From Robiginitalea sp. (GTDB lineage: Bacteria; Bacteroidota; Bacteroidia; Flavobacteriales; Flavobacteriaceae): a stretch of 64,000 nt of DNA. The translations under genes and the position numbers were made by a program. The stretch lies in the NCBI GenBank assembly GCA_024638915.1, contig JAHEJJ010000007.1, positions 23,266 to 87,265 of the forward strand, given 5' to 3'. Numbering within the stretch: position 1 is the first letter of the stretch; each line of letters opens with the position of its first letter. Shown piece after piece: positions 43,458-52,504 of the stretch. A model generated the notes under the pieces. It was not told the origin of the DNA and made no database searches. It was given only the letters and a program-made list of their open reading frames with translations.

Positions 43458-44204
43458 ATGAAAATCCGGATAGCATTTGCGCTTTTACTGTTTTTCCTTT
43501 CATTCACGGCGACATCACAAGATGAGGTTTACGAATTAAGGACCTATGAATTGGAGTTTTTCAAGCCGGCCAACGTGCTTCATGATTATCTCAGCAAAGC
43601 GCTTATTCCTGCTTTGAGTCGACAGGGGATTACCAACGTCGGGGCTTTTGAGGAATCCGATGATCGTTTACCTAAAACAATCTACCTGTTGATTTCGTAT
43701 GAAAACATACAAGCTTTTCAGTCAAGTAAAGACCTATTGGTCCAGGACCAGGAATATCTCCGCGATGCAGATACCTATCTCAATGCCCCGGAATCATCAA
43801 TTCCGTTTTCCGGTATATCCAGTGAACTTATCCGGTCTAGCTCCGGATTTCCCGAACTGGTTAAACCAATGGGCGATGCCGACCTTTTCGAACTAAGGAT
43901 CTATGAAAGTCATAATGAAGATGCTTTAAGGCGCAAAGTCAAAATGTTTAATGATAGTGAGTTTAAAATTTTTGAAGAGGTTGGGCTTCCCATGGTTTTC
44001 TTTGGTTATAATTTGGCCGGGAGTCGGATGCCATGCCTCACTTATTTGCTGGCCTTTAAAGATAAAGCCGCCCACGAGGCGGCCTGGTCTAAATTTGGTC
44101 CGCATCCGGAATGGCAGCGCATAATAAAACTAGACGAATACGCCAATTCCATGAATGAAATTATCCGGGTATTCCTAAAACCACTACCCTATTCTCAGCT
44201 TTAA
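43458..44204 (+). CDS. Secreted NIPSNAP-family protein
   Basis: The 248-residue product begins with a signal peptide (IRIAFALLLFFLSFTATSQ, about 1-20). Two NIPSNAP-like halves follow: VYELRTYELEFFKPANVLHD with the conserved Y-E-L-R-x-Y opening at residue 23, and FELRIYESHNEDALRRKVKM near 148. These are ferredoxin-like alpha/beta folds related to the dimeric alpha-beta barrel superfamily. Function unknown; export suggests a role outside the inner membrane. A tandem two-domain form is common in bacterial NIPSNAP proteins. Confidence 0.85.
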   Translation: MKIRIAFALLLFFLSFTATSQDEVYELRTYELEFFKPANVLHDYLSKALIPALSRQGITNVGAFEESDDRLPKTIYLLISYENIQAFQSSKDLLVQDQEYLRDADTYLNAPESSIPFSGISSELIRSSSGFPELVKPMGDADLFELRIYESHNEDALRRKVKMFNDSEFKIFEEVGLPMVFFGYNLAGSRMPCLTYLLAFKDKAAHEAAWSKFGPHPEWQRIIKLDEYANSMNEIIRVFLKPLPYSQL

Positions 44205-44524
44205 GGCCACCGATCAGTCCAGAAATTCAATAATTGATAATCAGTAATTCCCTGGTTTATCTACGCCGAGCCCTATCACACCTGTTAAATTTCCTAGGAT
44301 TTCCATTTTTGCAGACAGCGACAGCTAATTTGAAATTGAGTATGAAGTCAAGATTTGTCATGGTTACGACAATCTTGCTTTTATCATAGAATGATACGTC
44401 GGAAATGTATTCATAGGTGTGTGGCACTTATTCCCTTTTATCGGGTGTTATGATTATTTTTTGGGACTTTGCGAATTTGGCGCCTTATTTATACCTAATT
44501 TTATTTTAGCAAAAATCAACCTTC
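44205..44524. other. Intergenic region of 320 bases
   Basis: No gene supported. A 15-codon frame (44341-44388) reads like a signal peptide start, MKSRFVMVTTILLLS, and then stops at TAG; it may be the remnant of a lost secreted protein. Confidence 0.45.
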
Positions 44525-45796
44525 ATGAGACCCATTATTACACTTCTTGTTTTAGCACTTATTTTTTCCTGTGCGTCCCGTTCGGATTCCAAAGATTCAA
44601 AACCAGTTCTTCCGATAGCGGACCCCTCGGGATACGGTCTGGATCAGGAAGAAATAGATCAGATCGAGGGGCATGTTCAGTGGGCGATTGATTCGGCATT
44701 GATTTCAGGAGCAGTGGCCCTGATAGCGAGGGAGGACAAAATCATTTACCAGAGGGCCTTTGGATTCAGCGACCGGGAGAAGTCCAAAGAAATGTCTCTG
44801 GACAACATCTTCCGTTTTGCTTCCATGACCAAGCCGATAACATCCACCGCTGTGATGCAATTGATCGAGCAAGGTAAACTGTCGACCGATGACCCGTTAT
44901 CGAAATTTATCCCGGAGTTTGCGGACGTTAGGGTATTGGAGACTTTTGACGAAAAAGATTCGACCTTCACTTCCGTTCCCATCGAACGAGAGATTACGGT
45001 GCACCACTTGTTAACCCACACTTCAGGTATTCCGTATGCCGTTTTCCACCCAATAGCGGGAGCCATCTATCCCCAGTATGATTTTGTGGAAGCCTGGACG
45101 AAGGATGCACGAACCCTCGAGACAAATATCCCAAAGCAAGCCAAAGCTCCGCTTATGCACCAACCAGGGGAGGCTTGGACCTACGGGTCCAACATCGATG
45201 TTTTGGGCTACATCGTAGAGAAGGTCTCAGGGATGCCTTTAAACGAGTACTTAGAAGAAAACATCTTTCAGCCACTTAATATGCATGACACCGGATTTTA
45301 TTTACCGGATGAAAAGGCCGATAGACTGGTGGATGTATGGCTTACACCGGATGTTGACGAGAACTTACCGGATTTGTTTATTCCCGATTATGCCATCTCG
45401 GGGGCAAAAACCTACTTTGCGGGAGGGGCCGGTTTGGTTGGAACGGCGAGCGATTACTCAAAATTTGCCAGTGCCATTCTCAACAAAGGAGCGCTGGGAG
45501 AGGCACAAATTCTGAAGACATCGACCGTCGACAGGATGCTTGCGAATCAAATCGATACGTTGAGGTTGGGTGAGGGACTAGGATTTGGATACGGTGGTGA
45601 AGTTCGATTGACAGAAAATGCGGATGGGATAAATGCAGGCCAATGGGGATGGAATGGATATTGGCAAACTTACTTCAGGATCGACCCCCAGAATGATATG
45701 GTATTGATACTATTGACCAATGCGTTTGACAATCCGAAATGGGACGAAATTTTGGGAGGATATGAAACAAAGGTCGTCCAGGCAATTGAGGATTAA
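44525..45796 (+). CDS. Serine hydrolase lipoprotein (class C beta-lactamase/esterase family)
   Basis: The 423-residue product has a lipoprotein signal: LLVLALIFSCASRS with Cys as lipobox. The domain is class C beta-lactamase-like: the SxxK motif is ASMTKP (RFASMTKPITST), YxN-type is YGSNIDVLGYIVEK, and the KTG-like strand region is near GEVRLTENADG. HHLLTHTSGIPY is a conserved family signature. Such enzymes are usually esterases or D-amino peptidases rather than beta-lactamases. It would be tethered in the periplasm or outer membrane. It is transcribed on its own. Confidence 0.9.
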   Translation: MRPIITLLVLALIFSCASRSDSKDSKPVLPIADPSGYGLDQEEIDQIEGHVQWAIDSALISGAVALIAREDKIIYQRAFGFSDREKSKEMSLDNIFRFASMTKPITSTAVMQLIEQGKLSTDDPLSKFIPEFADVRVLETFDEKDSTFTSVPIEREITVHHLLTHTSGIPYAVFHPIAGAIYPQYDFVEAWTKDARTLETNIPKQAKAPLMHQPGEAWTYGSNIDVLGYIVEKVSGMPLNEYLEENIFQPLNMHDTGFYLPDEKADRLVDVWLTPDVDENLPDLFIPDYAISGAKTYFAGGAGLVGTASDYSKFASAILNKGALGEAQILKTSTVDRMLANQIDTLRLGEGLGFGYGGEVRLTENADGINAGQWGWNGYWQTYFRIDPQNDMVLILLTNAFDNPKWDEILGGYETKVVQAIED

Positions 45797-45968
45797 ACGG
45801 AAAGCGTAGGGCAGTTCTTTATTTACCTCGCATCTCAAACAAGTTTGAAGCCAGGATTAGCTCGCGCTGATCCCAAAGTGGGAGACCTACAAGCAAAACG
45901 CCTTGCTAACGCATTGGCTCTTTCTATTTATTCCGCTCCGCAAACAAGTTTGGATGTTTCACAAATAG

Positions 45969-46000
45969 AAAACGCCTCATCGTTCCGATGAAGCGTTTTG
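45969..46000 (-). terminator. Terminator of tRNA-Ser
   Basis: aaaacgcctcatcg and cgatgaagcgtttt pair with one mismatch around a ttc loop. On the minus strand the hairpin follows the tRNA 3' end directly and is followed by T-rich sequence. It could also serve the plus-strand serine hydrolase gene. Confidence 0.75.
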
Positions 46001-46004
46001 GTTG

Positions 46005-46089
46005 CGGAGGAAGAGGGATTCGAACCCCCGGAGGTGTGACCCTCGCTGGTTTTCAAGACCAGTGCATTCGACCACTCTGCCATTCCTCC
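46005..46089 (-). tRNA. tRNA-Ser (UGA anticodon)
   Basis: The minus strand reads GGAGGAATGGCAGAGTGG for the acceptor and D region. The anticodon loop is cttgaaa with anticodon TGA, then a long variable arm, and TTCGAAT in the T loop. The acceptor stem GGAGGAA pairs with TTCCTCC. The length of 85 bases and the long variable arm are typical for serine. CCA is not encoded. Confidence 0.95.
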
Positions 46090-46257
46090 TCAATGTCGCA
46101 GCCAGCTTTAAACCCGGCGAAACAGGCTGCAAATATAATAAGCTTTTTCAATTATTTGAACTCTTTATCGATATTAAAACCCAAAAGTTATTTGCCGTCC
46201 GAGAATCATTTTCTTTTCACTATTTTTGGGGAATTTTGAAATTAACGCCTCTGTAAC

Positions 46258-47820
46258 ATGAAGAATATCTGCCTCTTAGCCCTTGGGCTGGCTGCCGCGT
46301 GCAATACCTCTCAAAAAACGATTGCTGAACCTCTTGCCAACCAGAAGGATGTAGCGGTCGACCCAAATATTTATGCCCAGACGATCACAGAAGAAGAACT
46401 GAAGGAACATCTTTACACCTATGCTTCAGACGAATTCGAAGGAAGGGAAACCGGTGAACCGGGACAGAAAAAGGCGGTGGAGTACTTAATGGCGGTATAT
46501 GAAGAAATGGAGGTGCCACCAGCTATAGAAAACGACAGCTATTTGCAGTCAGTTCCGCTTGAAATGGCAAAACTGCCAACCGGCAAGATAATCGTGGATG
46601 AGCAGATCTTTGAGGTGGGCGAGGGTTTTTTAAGCTTTTCAGCAGCGGAAGGTAGTTATAACGAAATTGTCTACCTGGCATATGGGATAGATGAAGAAAA
46701 TTATTCGGACTACCAGGAAATGGATATACAAGACAAAGTGGTACTCATTAAATCGGGGGAACCCATAGCGGAAGACGGCACATATAAAGTCAGCGGAACC
46801 AATAAAAAATCGATCTGGAGCAACAATTCAGAATCCCTCGAAAAAAGGCTTACAGCCGCTAAAAATCATGGTGCAAGGGCAATACTTTATTTTGATCCCG
46901 GTAATTACAATCGCTTTAAGCGATATTTTAATTATATGAAATCGAGTAATACTGGCCGGATGGCCATAAAAAAAAGCGAGGAAGACCCGAGCCTGATCAT
47001 GCTTAACGAAGAAACAGCCTATGCTATTTTTGAGGATATCGGAGCAATGGGTGAGGCAGTGGTGCTCGAAAAATCCGTTGAACTAGGACTAAAAAGCGCC
47101 AATATTGAAATTTCTACTGAAAATGTTATCGCCTATATACCAGGATTCGAAAAACCCGATGAATATCTTGTAATCTCTTCCCATCTGGACCATATAGGCA
47201 TCTCATCAAATGGAAAGATCAACAATGGAGCAGACGATGACGGCTCGGGTACCGTTGCCATGTTGGAGATCGCAGAAGCTTTCAAAAAAGCATCAGATAC
47301 CGGAAACGGACCCAAGCGCTCTATTGTTTTTCTCCATGTTACCGGAGAAGAAAAAGGTCTTTTGGGATCTCAATACTATACCGACTTTAATCCTGTTTTT
47401 CCTCTAACACAGACGGTGGCCAATTTAAATATCGACATGATCGGGCGTATTGATCCAAATCGGGAAGGCAGCAGGGAATATGTGTACCTGATCGGCTCCG
47501 ATAAACTCAGCAGGGATCTGCATGAGCTTTCAGAACGGATCAATGAGCAATACACCAAACTCGAATTGGACTATACCTATAACGATGAAAACGACCCAAA
47601 CCGCTTCTACTACCGTAGCGATCATTACAATTTTGCAAAAAACAACATCCCGATCATATTCTACTTCAATGGCACACATGCCGATTATCACCGCCCTGGT
47701 GATACACCAGACAAGATCAACTATGATCTTTTAGCCAAACGCTCTCAATTGATCTTCCATACCGCCTGGGAAATCGCCAACCGTGAAGAACGGGTAATCG
47801 TAGATGAGGTGTCTAAATAA
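46258..47820 (+). CDS. M28-family zinc peptidase lipoprotein
   Basis: The 520-residue product has a lipoprotein signal (NICLLALGLAAACNTS, Cys at the lipobox). Domains: an N-terminal segment, a protease-associated-like insert, and a C-terminal M28 aminopeptidase domain. Zinc ligands are seen in ISSHLDHIG, NGADDDGSGTV, HVTGEEKGLLGS, DMIGR and RSDHYNF; GEE holds the catalytic Glu. It would cleave N-terminal residues of peptides at the cell surface. No type IX CTD is seen; the anchor is the lipid. A weak terminator hairpin follows at 47822. Confidence 0.92.
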   Translation: MKNICLLALGLAAACNTSQKTIAEPLANQKDVAVDPNIYAQTITEEELKEHLYTYASDEFEGRETGEPGQKKAVEYLMAVYEEMEVPPAIENDSYLQSVPLEMAKLPTGKIIVDEQIFEVGEGFLSFSAAEGSYNEIVYLAYGIDEENYSDYQEMDIQDKVVLIKSGEPIAEDGTYKVSGTNKKSIWSNNSESLEKRLTAAKNHGARAILYFDPGNYNRFKRYFNYMKSSNTGRMAIKKSEEDPSLIMLNEETAYAIFEDIGAMGEAVVLEKSVELGLKSANIEISTENVIAYIPGFEKPDEYLVISSHLDHIGISSNGKINNGADDDGSGTVAMLEIAEAFKKASDTGNGPKRSIVFLHVTGEEKGLLGSQYYTDFNPVFPLTQTVANLNIDMIGRIDPNREGSREYVYLIGSDKLSRDLHELSERINEQYTKLELDYTYNDENDPNRFYYRSDHYNFAKNNIPIIFYFNGTHADYHRPGDTPDKINYDLLAKRSQLIFHTAWEIANREERVIVDEVSK

Positions 47821-47821
47821 A

Positions 47822-47850
47822 AAAACCTCCAGGTTCCCTTGAAGGTTTTG
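47822..47850 (+). terminator. Weak terminator hairpin after the M28 peptidase gene
   Basis: aaaacct and aggtttt pair across an imperfect loop. It starts one base after the stop codon. A T-rich end follows, but the stem is short, so the call is tentative. Confidence 0.45.
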
Positions 47851-47938
47851 ATTTATTAGTTATTTGCCAGGCAATATGTATAACTGTTCTTATAGTGAAA
47901 ATAATCCTGTGCAAATTGTGATGTAGCTTTTTTATGTG

Positions 47939-48019
47939 CTGACGAACGCAAGCGTTGCCAGTATTACTTCCGCTAAACCCTTCGGTAAGGTCATGAAGAC
48001 CGACCGAAGGGAGCGTCAG
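47939..48019. repeat. Nested inverted repeat next to tRNA-His
   Basis: Outer arms ctgacg (47939-47944) and cgtcag (48014-48019) enclose an inner 9-base-pair stem, cccttcggt (47978-47986) with accgaaggg (48003-48011). The whole structure abuts the tRNA-His 3' end and could be an RNA fold in the tRNA transcript. Confidence 0.5.
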
Positions 48020-48022
48020 TAG

Positions 48023-48097
48023 GGTGGAAGACCGGGTTCGAACCGGCGACCTCTGGAACCACAATCCAGCGCTCTAACCAGCTGAGCTACAACCACC
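48023..48097 (-). tRNA. tRNA-His (GTG anticodon)
   Basis: The minus strand starts GGTGGTTGTAGCTCAG with the extra 5' G expected of tRNA-His. The anticodon loop is attgtggt (anticodon GTG), and the T arm is ggttcgaaccc-like. The acceptor 3' strand is CTTCCACC. Pairing it with GTGGTTG leaves two adjacent T-T mismatches at positions 5-68 and 6-67. The gene may still be functional; the other parts are normal. CCA is not encoded. Confidence 0.9.
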
Positions 48098-48181
48098 ATT
48101 ATTTCAATTAGGCTACAAATTCCTTTTTGTTGCTAAGCTGTCTGTCCGCCGTATGCACCCAAGCAATGCGAAGTGTGCAGA

Positions 48182-48206
48182 AGGTGGAAGCTACAACCAT
48201 TGTTTC
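48182..48206. repeat. Possible remnant of tRNA-His
   Basis: ggtggaag is joined directly to ctacaacca and ttgtttca. These match the two ends of the tRNA-His complement (ggtggaag... and gctacaaccaccattatttca) with the middle missing. A deletion after duplication would explain it, but the run is short. Confidence 0.3.
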
Positions 48207-48461
48207 ATGGAGGTGGCAAAGGTAATTTTTTTTACATAATGCTTCAAAATAATTGAATACAATATTTCGAAAAATAGCACTTTAGTCCCATAAATTATCC
48301 CTAGCTATTTTTCCTACAAATAGACCCTGAAAGCATTGATATATCGATGAAACAACGGCTATTTCCGATCTAACACACAAAAACAGTTGATTCACAACAT
48401 TATTTAGACCAGGCCAGCTTTAGGAATTATTTTTAACAAACAATTTTCAGTTCCCCATAAA

Positions 48462-50549
48462 GTGTTCGAAACATACAACCTTAACCAACCCTTTTGCTCA
48501 GTGAAAAGAATACTTGCTGCGATATCGCTTTTCTTGCTGGGTATATTCTATGTCCATCCCCAGGCAGAGATCAGAAAACAGCTCAAAGACAGCATTCAGA
48601 TCCTCAGTGCTGATGCGGATTTTAATACACAAGATACGCTTTATATAGACCTGCTGGTCCGACTTAGCAGTCATATGCGATATTTCAATGCAGACAGCCT
48701 TTATATTCTAGCCAAACAAGCCCAGAAATATAGTAAGCTCGCTAATTACACCAGAGGTGAAAGCTTTGCTTTTCTTCGTCTGGGGGATTTTCATTCAGAT
48801 CTCGGGCAGAATGACAGGGCCATTAATTTCTACACCAAGGGCCTTGTGCTGGCACAACAAATCGAGGACGATGATCTCGCTCTTCGGATCATCAACAACT
48901 TAGCCGGGGAGAATGGATATAAGGGCGATTATGCCAAAGCACTAAGCGGCTACCTCTCAGGAATCGAACTCGCCGAAAAAATAGGGAATAAGGACATACA
49001 GTCCATCATGAATGAAAATATCGCTAACCTCTATGCAGCTCAGAAAGATTACGATCAGGCCCTTGTATTCTTCAAAAAAGTAAAGAAGATCAACGATGAA
49101 ATCGGAAATGAAATCTACCAGGCCGAAACCATGAGCAACCTGGCATCGCTTTATGCTGATATGGGAAGACTAGACTACGCCATGTTCAATATAAACAGGA
49201 GTGTAGCCATTTTTGAAAAAAATAATATTCTAGACTGGCTTGCCTTTGCCTATGAAACAAAGGGTAAGGTGTATCTAAAACAGAAGGACTACAAATGGGC
49301 GCTCTACTGGTACAATCAGAGCGAATGGCTTCATGAGGACCTCGACGACGACCGTGGCAAGATCGATCTCTTTAATGGTATGGCTGAAGCATACCTTTAT
49401 AAGGGAAAAGACAGCATCTCTGAGCGTTATGCATTAGAAGCTTTCGATATTTCTACCCGGATAAAATTTATGGAGGGGAAACAAAAATGCGCGTTAACGC
49501 TCTACATGATCCAGAAGAATAAAGGTGAGTATCAAAAGGCGCTGGCCTACCATGAGATTTTTCAGGATCTCTCCGACACCTTACATAGAAACGAAAACAA
49601 AAGGAGTCTTACGCTTTTGAAGACGAAGACAAATTATGAACAGCAAAGACTTGCCCTGGTTGAGGAAAATGAAAGAGCCCTGGCTGCCCAGCAACGCTAT
49701 GTCAATGCTGCCTTGCTCATTCTTCTGATCTTTGTGGTGGTGACAATCCTGGTGCACCGAAATCAAAAAATACAGAAAAAGCTTAACACAGAGCTTAAGG
49801 CCAAACAGGAGATACTTGAGAAACGGGAAAAAGAACTCAACGAAAGCAACGAGACCAAGAACAAGCTCTTTTCAATTATTGGACATGATCTCAGAGGTCC
49901 CATAGGCGCGCTTCAGGAGCTTTTAAAACTATTCGGAGAGGGCGAAGTGAAAAAAAACGAATTCCTCGATTTCATACCCAAATTACGTGAAGATATCGAT
50001 CATATATTTTTTACACTAAATAACTTGCTCTCTTGGGGCCGTACCCAGATGAATGGTTCCGTGACCCAACCCGTAGTGGTAGACCTGGAATCATTAATAA
50101 AGGAAAACGTAAATCTATTATCGGAAGTCGCCAAGAAAAAGTCTATTAAAATTGTCAACCATATTGAAGAAAATACAATGATTTGGTCGGATACCAATCA
50201 GATCGATATCGTGATCAGAAATCTTATCAGCAATGCCTTAAAATTCACACCGATGAATGGAATGGTAACCATCGATGCTGTGAATATGGAAGATTGCTGG
50301 CAGATATCGGTGAAAGACACCGGTGTGGGTATGGACAAGATCACCCTTGGCAAACTTTTCGACAAAAGTTCCAATGTCTCTACCTATGGGACCAACAATG
50401 AAAAAGGAACCGGGCTCGGACTGTCGTTGTGCAAGGAGATGGTTGAAAAAAACAAAGGACAAATATGGGTCGAAAGCAGTATCAGTACCGGTAGCAGCTT
50501 CTATTTTACGCTGCCTAAACCCGAAGCCCGATATTTCAGGGCGAGCTAG
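48462..50549 (+). CDS. TPR-containing sensor histidine kinase
   Basis: The 695-residue product has a signal-anchor-like segment near residues 14-35 and about six TPR repeats outside (about 60-390). One membrane helix follows (AALLILLIFVVVTILV, near 411-430), then a coiled coil, and the kinase core: His475 in FSIIGHDLRGPIGAL, N box NLISNALKFTP, G1 DTGVGM, G2 GTGLGLSLCKEM. The start is GTG 48462, with another GTG at 48501 in frame, closer to the signal segment. The gene lies between a tRNA region and bshB1 and overlaps the bshB1 3' end by 4 bases. No partner regulator is adjacent. Confidence 0.9.
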   Translation: MFETYNLNQPFCSVKRILAAISLFLLGIFYVHPQAEIRKQLKDSIQILSADADFNTQDTLYIDLLVRLSSHMRYFNADSLYILAKQAQKYSKLANYTRGESFAFLRLGDFHSDLGQNDRAINFYTKGLVLAQQIEDDDLALRIINNLAGENGYKGDYAKALSGYLSGIELAEKIGNKDIQSIMNENIANLYAAQKDYDQALVFFKKVKKINDEIGNEIYQAETMSNLASLYADMGRLDYAMFNINRSVAIFEKNNILDWLAFAYETKGKVYLKQKDYKWALYWYNQSEWLHEDLDDDRGKIDLFNGMAEAYLYKGKDSISERYALEAFDISTRIKFMEGKQKCALTLYMIQKNKGEYQKALAYHEIFQDLSDTLHRNENKRSLTLLKTKTNYEQQRLALVEENERALAAQQRYVNAALLILLIFVVVTILVHRNQKIQKKLNTELKAKQEILEKREKELNESNETKNKLFSIIGHDLRGPIGALQELLKLFGEGEVKKNEFLDFIPKLREDIDHIFFTLNNLLSWGRTQMNGSVTQPVVVDLESLIKENVNLLSEVAKKKSIKIVNHIEENTMIWSDTNQIDIVIRNLISNALKFTPMNGMVTIDAVNMEDCWQISVKDTGVGMDKITLGKLFDKSSNVSTYGTNNEKGTGLGLSLCKEMVEKNKGQIWVESSISTGSSFYFTLPKPEARYFRAS

Positions 50550-51268
50550 TATATATCCCGCAGTGTATTGACCGCGATATGCTTTTCAACCGTAAATCCC
50601 TCAGCATATTCCACTCCGGCTAATCTACCGAGATCCCTGGCTCTGTATCGGATACTTTCCGCAAAATTCTTAGTGCTGATCGGTGTTTCCGGTTGATCGC
50701 TTTTAGGGTCATAAAACTGGGATGCATAAGCTGCGATAACCTCCATTTTCTTATCGATAAAACCGGAAACGTCCACGACAAAGTCGGGTTCCAGGTTTTT
50801 CCACTGAATATAATGATATACCTGCCTGGGCCTCCAGGCATCCTGCCACTGATCATCACCCTCCAGTTTAGTATCGATCATGATCAATCCGCTTAGAAAG
50901 CAGGCCTCACTGACCAGGGTACTACCGCGTGCATGGTCGATATGTCGATCCTCGATAGCATTGCACAAAACAATATCAGGTCGATATTTACGAATGGTCC
51001 GGATAACAGCCATTTGATGTTCCCGGTCATTGATAAAAAATCCATCGGCGAATTCGAGGTTTTCCCGAACCGTGAGACCCAGGATCTCTCTTGCTTTATC
51101 GGCTTCCATATCCCGAATTTCCGGCGTTCCCCTGGTACCCAGCTCTCCCCGTGTCAGGTCGATAATACCTACCTTTCGTCCCAGGGCGATCTCTTTGGCA
51201 ATAGTGGCTCCTGCGCCCAGTTCCGCATCATCAGGATGGGCACCAAAAACTAAAATATCGAGTTTCAT
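50546..51268 (-). CDS. bshB1: Bacillithiol biosynthesis deacetylase BshB1
   Basis: BshB1 deacetylates GlcNAc-malate to GlcN-malate in the synthesis of bacillithiol, the low-molecular-weight thiol of Bacillota and many Bacteroidota. The 240-residue product is a LmbE/PIG-L-fold zinc enzyme: FGAHPDDAELG (Asp and His ligands), EIRDMEADKAREILGL, and the second metal His in IDHARGSTLVSEA. Its tail overlaps the kinase gene at 50546-50549 on the opposite strand. The transsulfuration gene lies 13 bases upstream on the same strand. Confidence 0.93.
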   Translation of the reverse strand: MKLDILVFGAHPDDAELGAGATIAKEIALGRKVGIIDLTRGELGTRGTPEIRDMEADKAREILGLTVRENLEFADGFFINDREHQMAVIRTIRKYRPDIVLCNAIEDRHIDHARGSTLVSEACFLSGLIMIDTKLEGDDQWQDAWRPRQVYHYIQWKNLEPDFVVDVSGFIDKKMEVIAAYASQFYDPKSDQPETPISTKNFAESIRYRARDLGRLAGVEYAEGFTVEKHIAVNTLRDIY

Positions 51269-51281
51269 GTATGTATTGGGA

Positions 51282-52466
51282 TTAATATTTTTCAGAATCG
51301 ACTAAAGCAGCCATATTTTTGGTCCGTTCGAGGGCTTGATCGATGTCAGATATAAGGTCCTCGGTCTCCTCAATACCCAGAGAAAAGCGTATCAGCCTAT
51401 CCGATATACCCTGTTTGGCACGTTCCTCAGGAGGCATAAGCGCATGTGAGGTTTTGGCGGGGGAAAGAACAGTGCTTTCAATACCTGCAAGGCTCATTGA
51501 AGGTTTAATCAGTTGCAGGGCATTCATGAAGACACTGGGATCTATTCCTTTGTTTAACTCAAAGGACATCATACCGCCAAAGCCTTTCATCTGCCTTGTG
51601 GCCAGTTTATGATCCGGGTGCGACGCTAATCCTGGGTAGTAAACCTGCTCGATATCTTCATGGTTGTCAAGGTACTCTGCCAGTTTCTGGGCATTATCAT
51701 TTTGTGCCTTCACCCTAAGTCCCATTGTTTTCATACTCCTTTCCAACAGCCATACGGTATAATCGCTGAGACTTCCTCCAAGGGCGATGCCCAATTTAAA
51801 AATCCTGTCCATATTCTCTGAGGTAGAAGCAACAGCTCCCGCACAAATATCTGAATGTCCGCCCATGTATTTGGTGGCACTGTGGATCACTATATCAATG
51901 CCAAAATCAATAGGGGTTTGATTCACAGGACTCGCAAAAGTATTGTCGATCATAGAAATGAGCCCGTGTTTTTTAGCCACCGCAGTTATCGCTTCAAGGT
52001 CGGTAAGGGTCAGTAAAGGGTTGGAAGGCGTCTCCACATAAATCACCCTGGTATTCTCTTTAATCTCCTTTTCGAAATCGCCAGGAGCAAGTCCATCGGT
52101 TAAAGTATACTCAATTCCAAAATCTTCAAAATGCCTTATCACCAGATTGTAAGTGCCGCCGTACAGCATATTCTGCATGACAACATGATCCCCGGAGCGT
52201 AAAAATGCCAGCAAAGAGGTGCTGATAGCCGCCATTCCGCTGCCAAAGATGAGTGCTGCTTCAGCTTTCTCGAGAGCCGCTATTTTTTCACATAATGCCT
52301 GCTGATTTGGGGTATTGAAATAGCGGGGGTATCTTTTTACCTCAACATCTTCGAACGCATAAGAGGTGCTCATATAAAGCGGGGAAACCGCACCTTTAAA
52401 AGTTTCATCCTTTAGCTCACCGGTATGCGTGCAAATCGTATTGAGGCCTTTTCGTTTTTCCTGCAT
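51282..52466 (-). CDS. Transsulfuration PLP enzyme (cystathionine gamma-synthase/lyase family)
   Basis: The 394-residue product is a Cys/Met metabolism PLP enzyme. It starts GLNTICTHTGELKDETFKGA, has the substrate loop STSYAFEDVEVKRYPRYFNTPN, and the PLP lysine in HSATKYMGGHSDICAG. GLASHPDHKLATRQMKGFGG is typical. It could be cystathionine gamma-synthase, gamma-lyase, or a methionine gamma-lyase; sequence by eye does not decide. ATG 52466 is used, avoiding a start that lies within the MATE gene end. It may supply cysteine to bacillithiol made by the neighbour. Confidence 0.86.
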   Translation of the reverse strand: MQEKRKGLNTICTHTGELKDETFKGAVSPLYMSTSYAFEDVEVKRYPRYFNTPNQQALCEKIAALEKAEAALIFGSGMAAISTSLLAFLRSGDHVVMQNMLYGGTYNLVIRHFEDFGIEYTLTDGLAPGDFEKEIKENTRVIYVETPSNPLLTLTDLEAITAVAKKHGLISMIDNTFASPVNQTPIDFGIDIVIHSATKYMGGHSDICAGAVASTSENMDRIFKLGIALGGSLSDYTVWLLERSMKTMGLRVKAQNDNAQKLAEYLDNHEDIEQVYYPGLASHPDHKLATRQMKGFGGMMSFELNKGIDPSVFMNALQLIKPSMSLAGIESTVLSPAKTSHALMPPEERAKQGISDRLIRFSLGIEETEDLISDIDQALERTKNMAALVDSEKY

Positions 52467-52504
52467 TTCCTGTTTATTTGGCGTTATAAATGTACAAAAA
52501 AGGC

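Larger units (their letters stand above)
45797..46257. other. Intergenic region with tRNA-Ser and terminator
   Basis: The stretch 45797-45967 has no gene; it carries two near copies of caaacaagttt (about 45839 and 45942). The rest holds the tRNA-Ser and its terminator. Confidence 0.5.
47821..48461. other. Intergenic region around tRNA-His
   Basis: Besides the tRNA, the inverted repeat and the possible tRNA relic, nothing gene-like was seen in 48098-48461. The stretch is AT-rich towards the histidine kinase. Confidence 0.5.
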
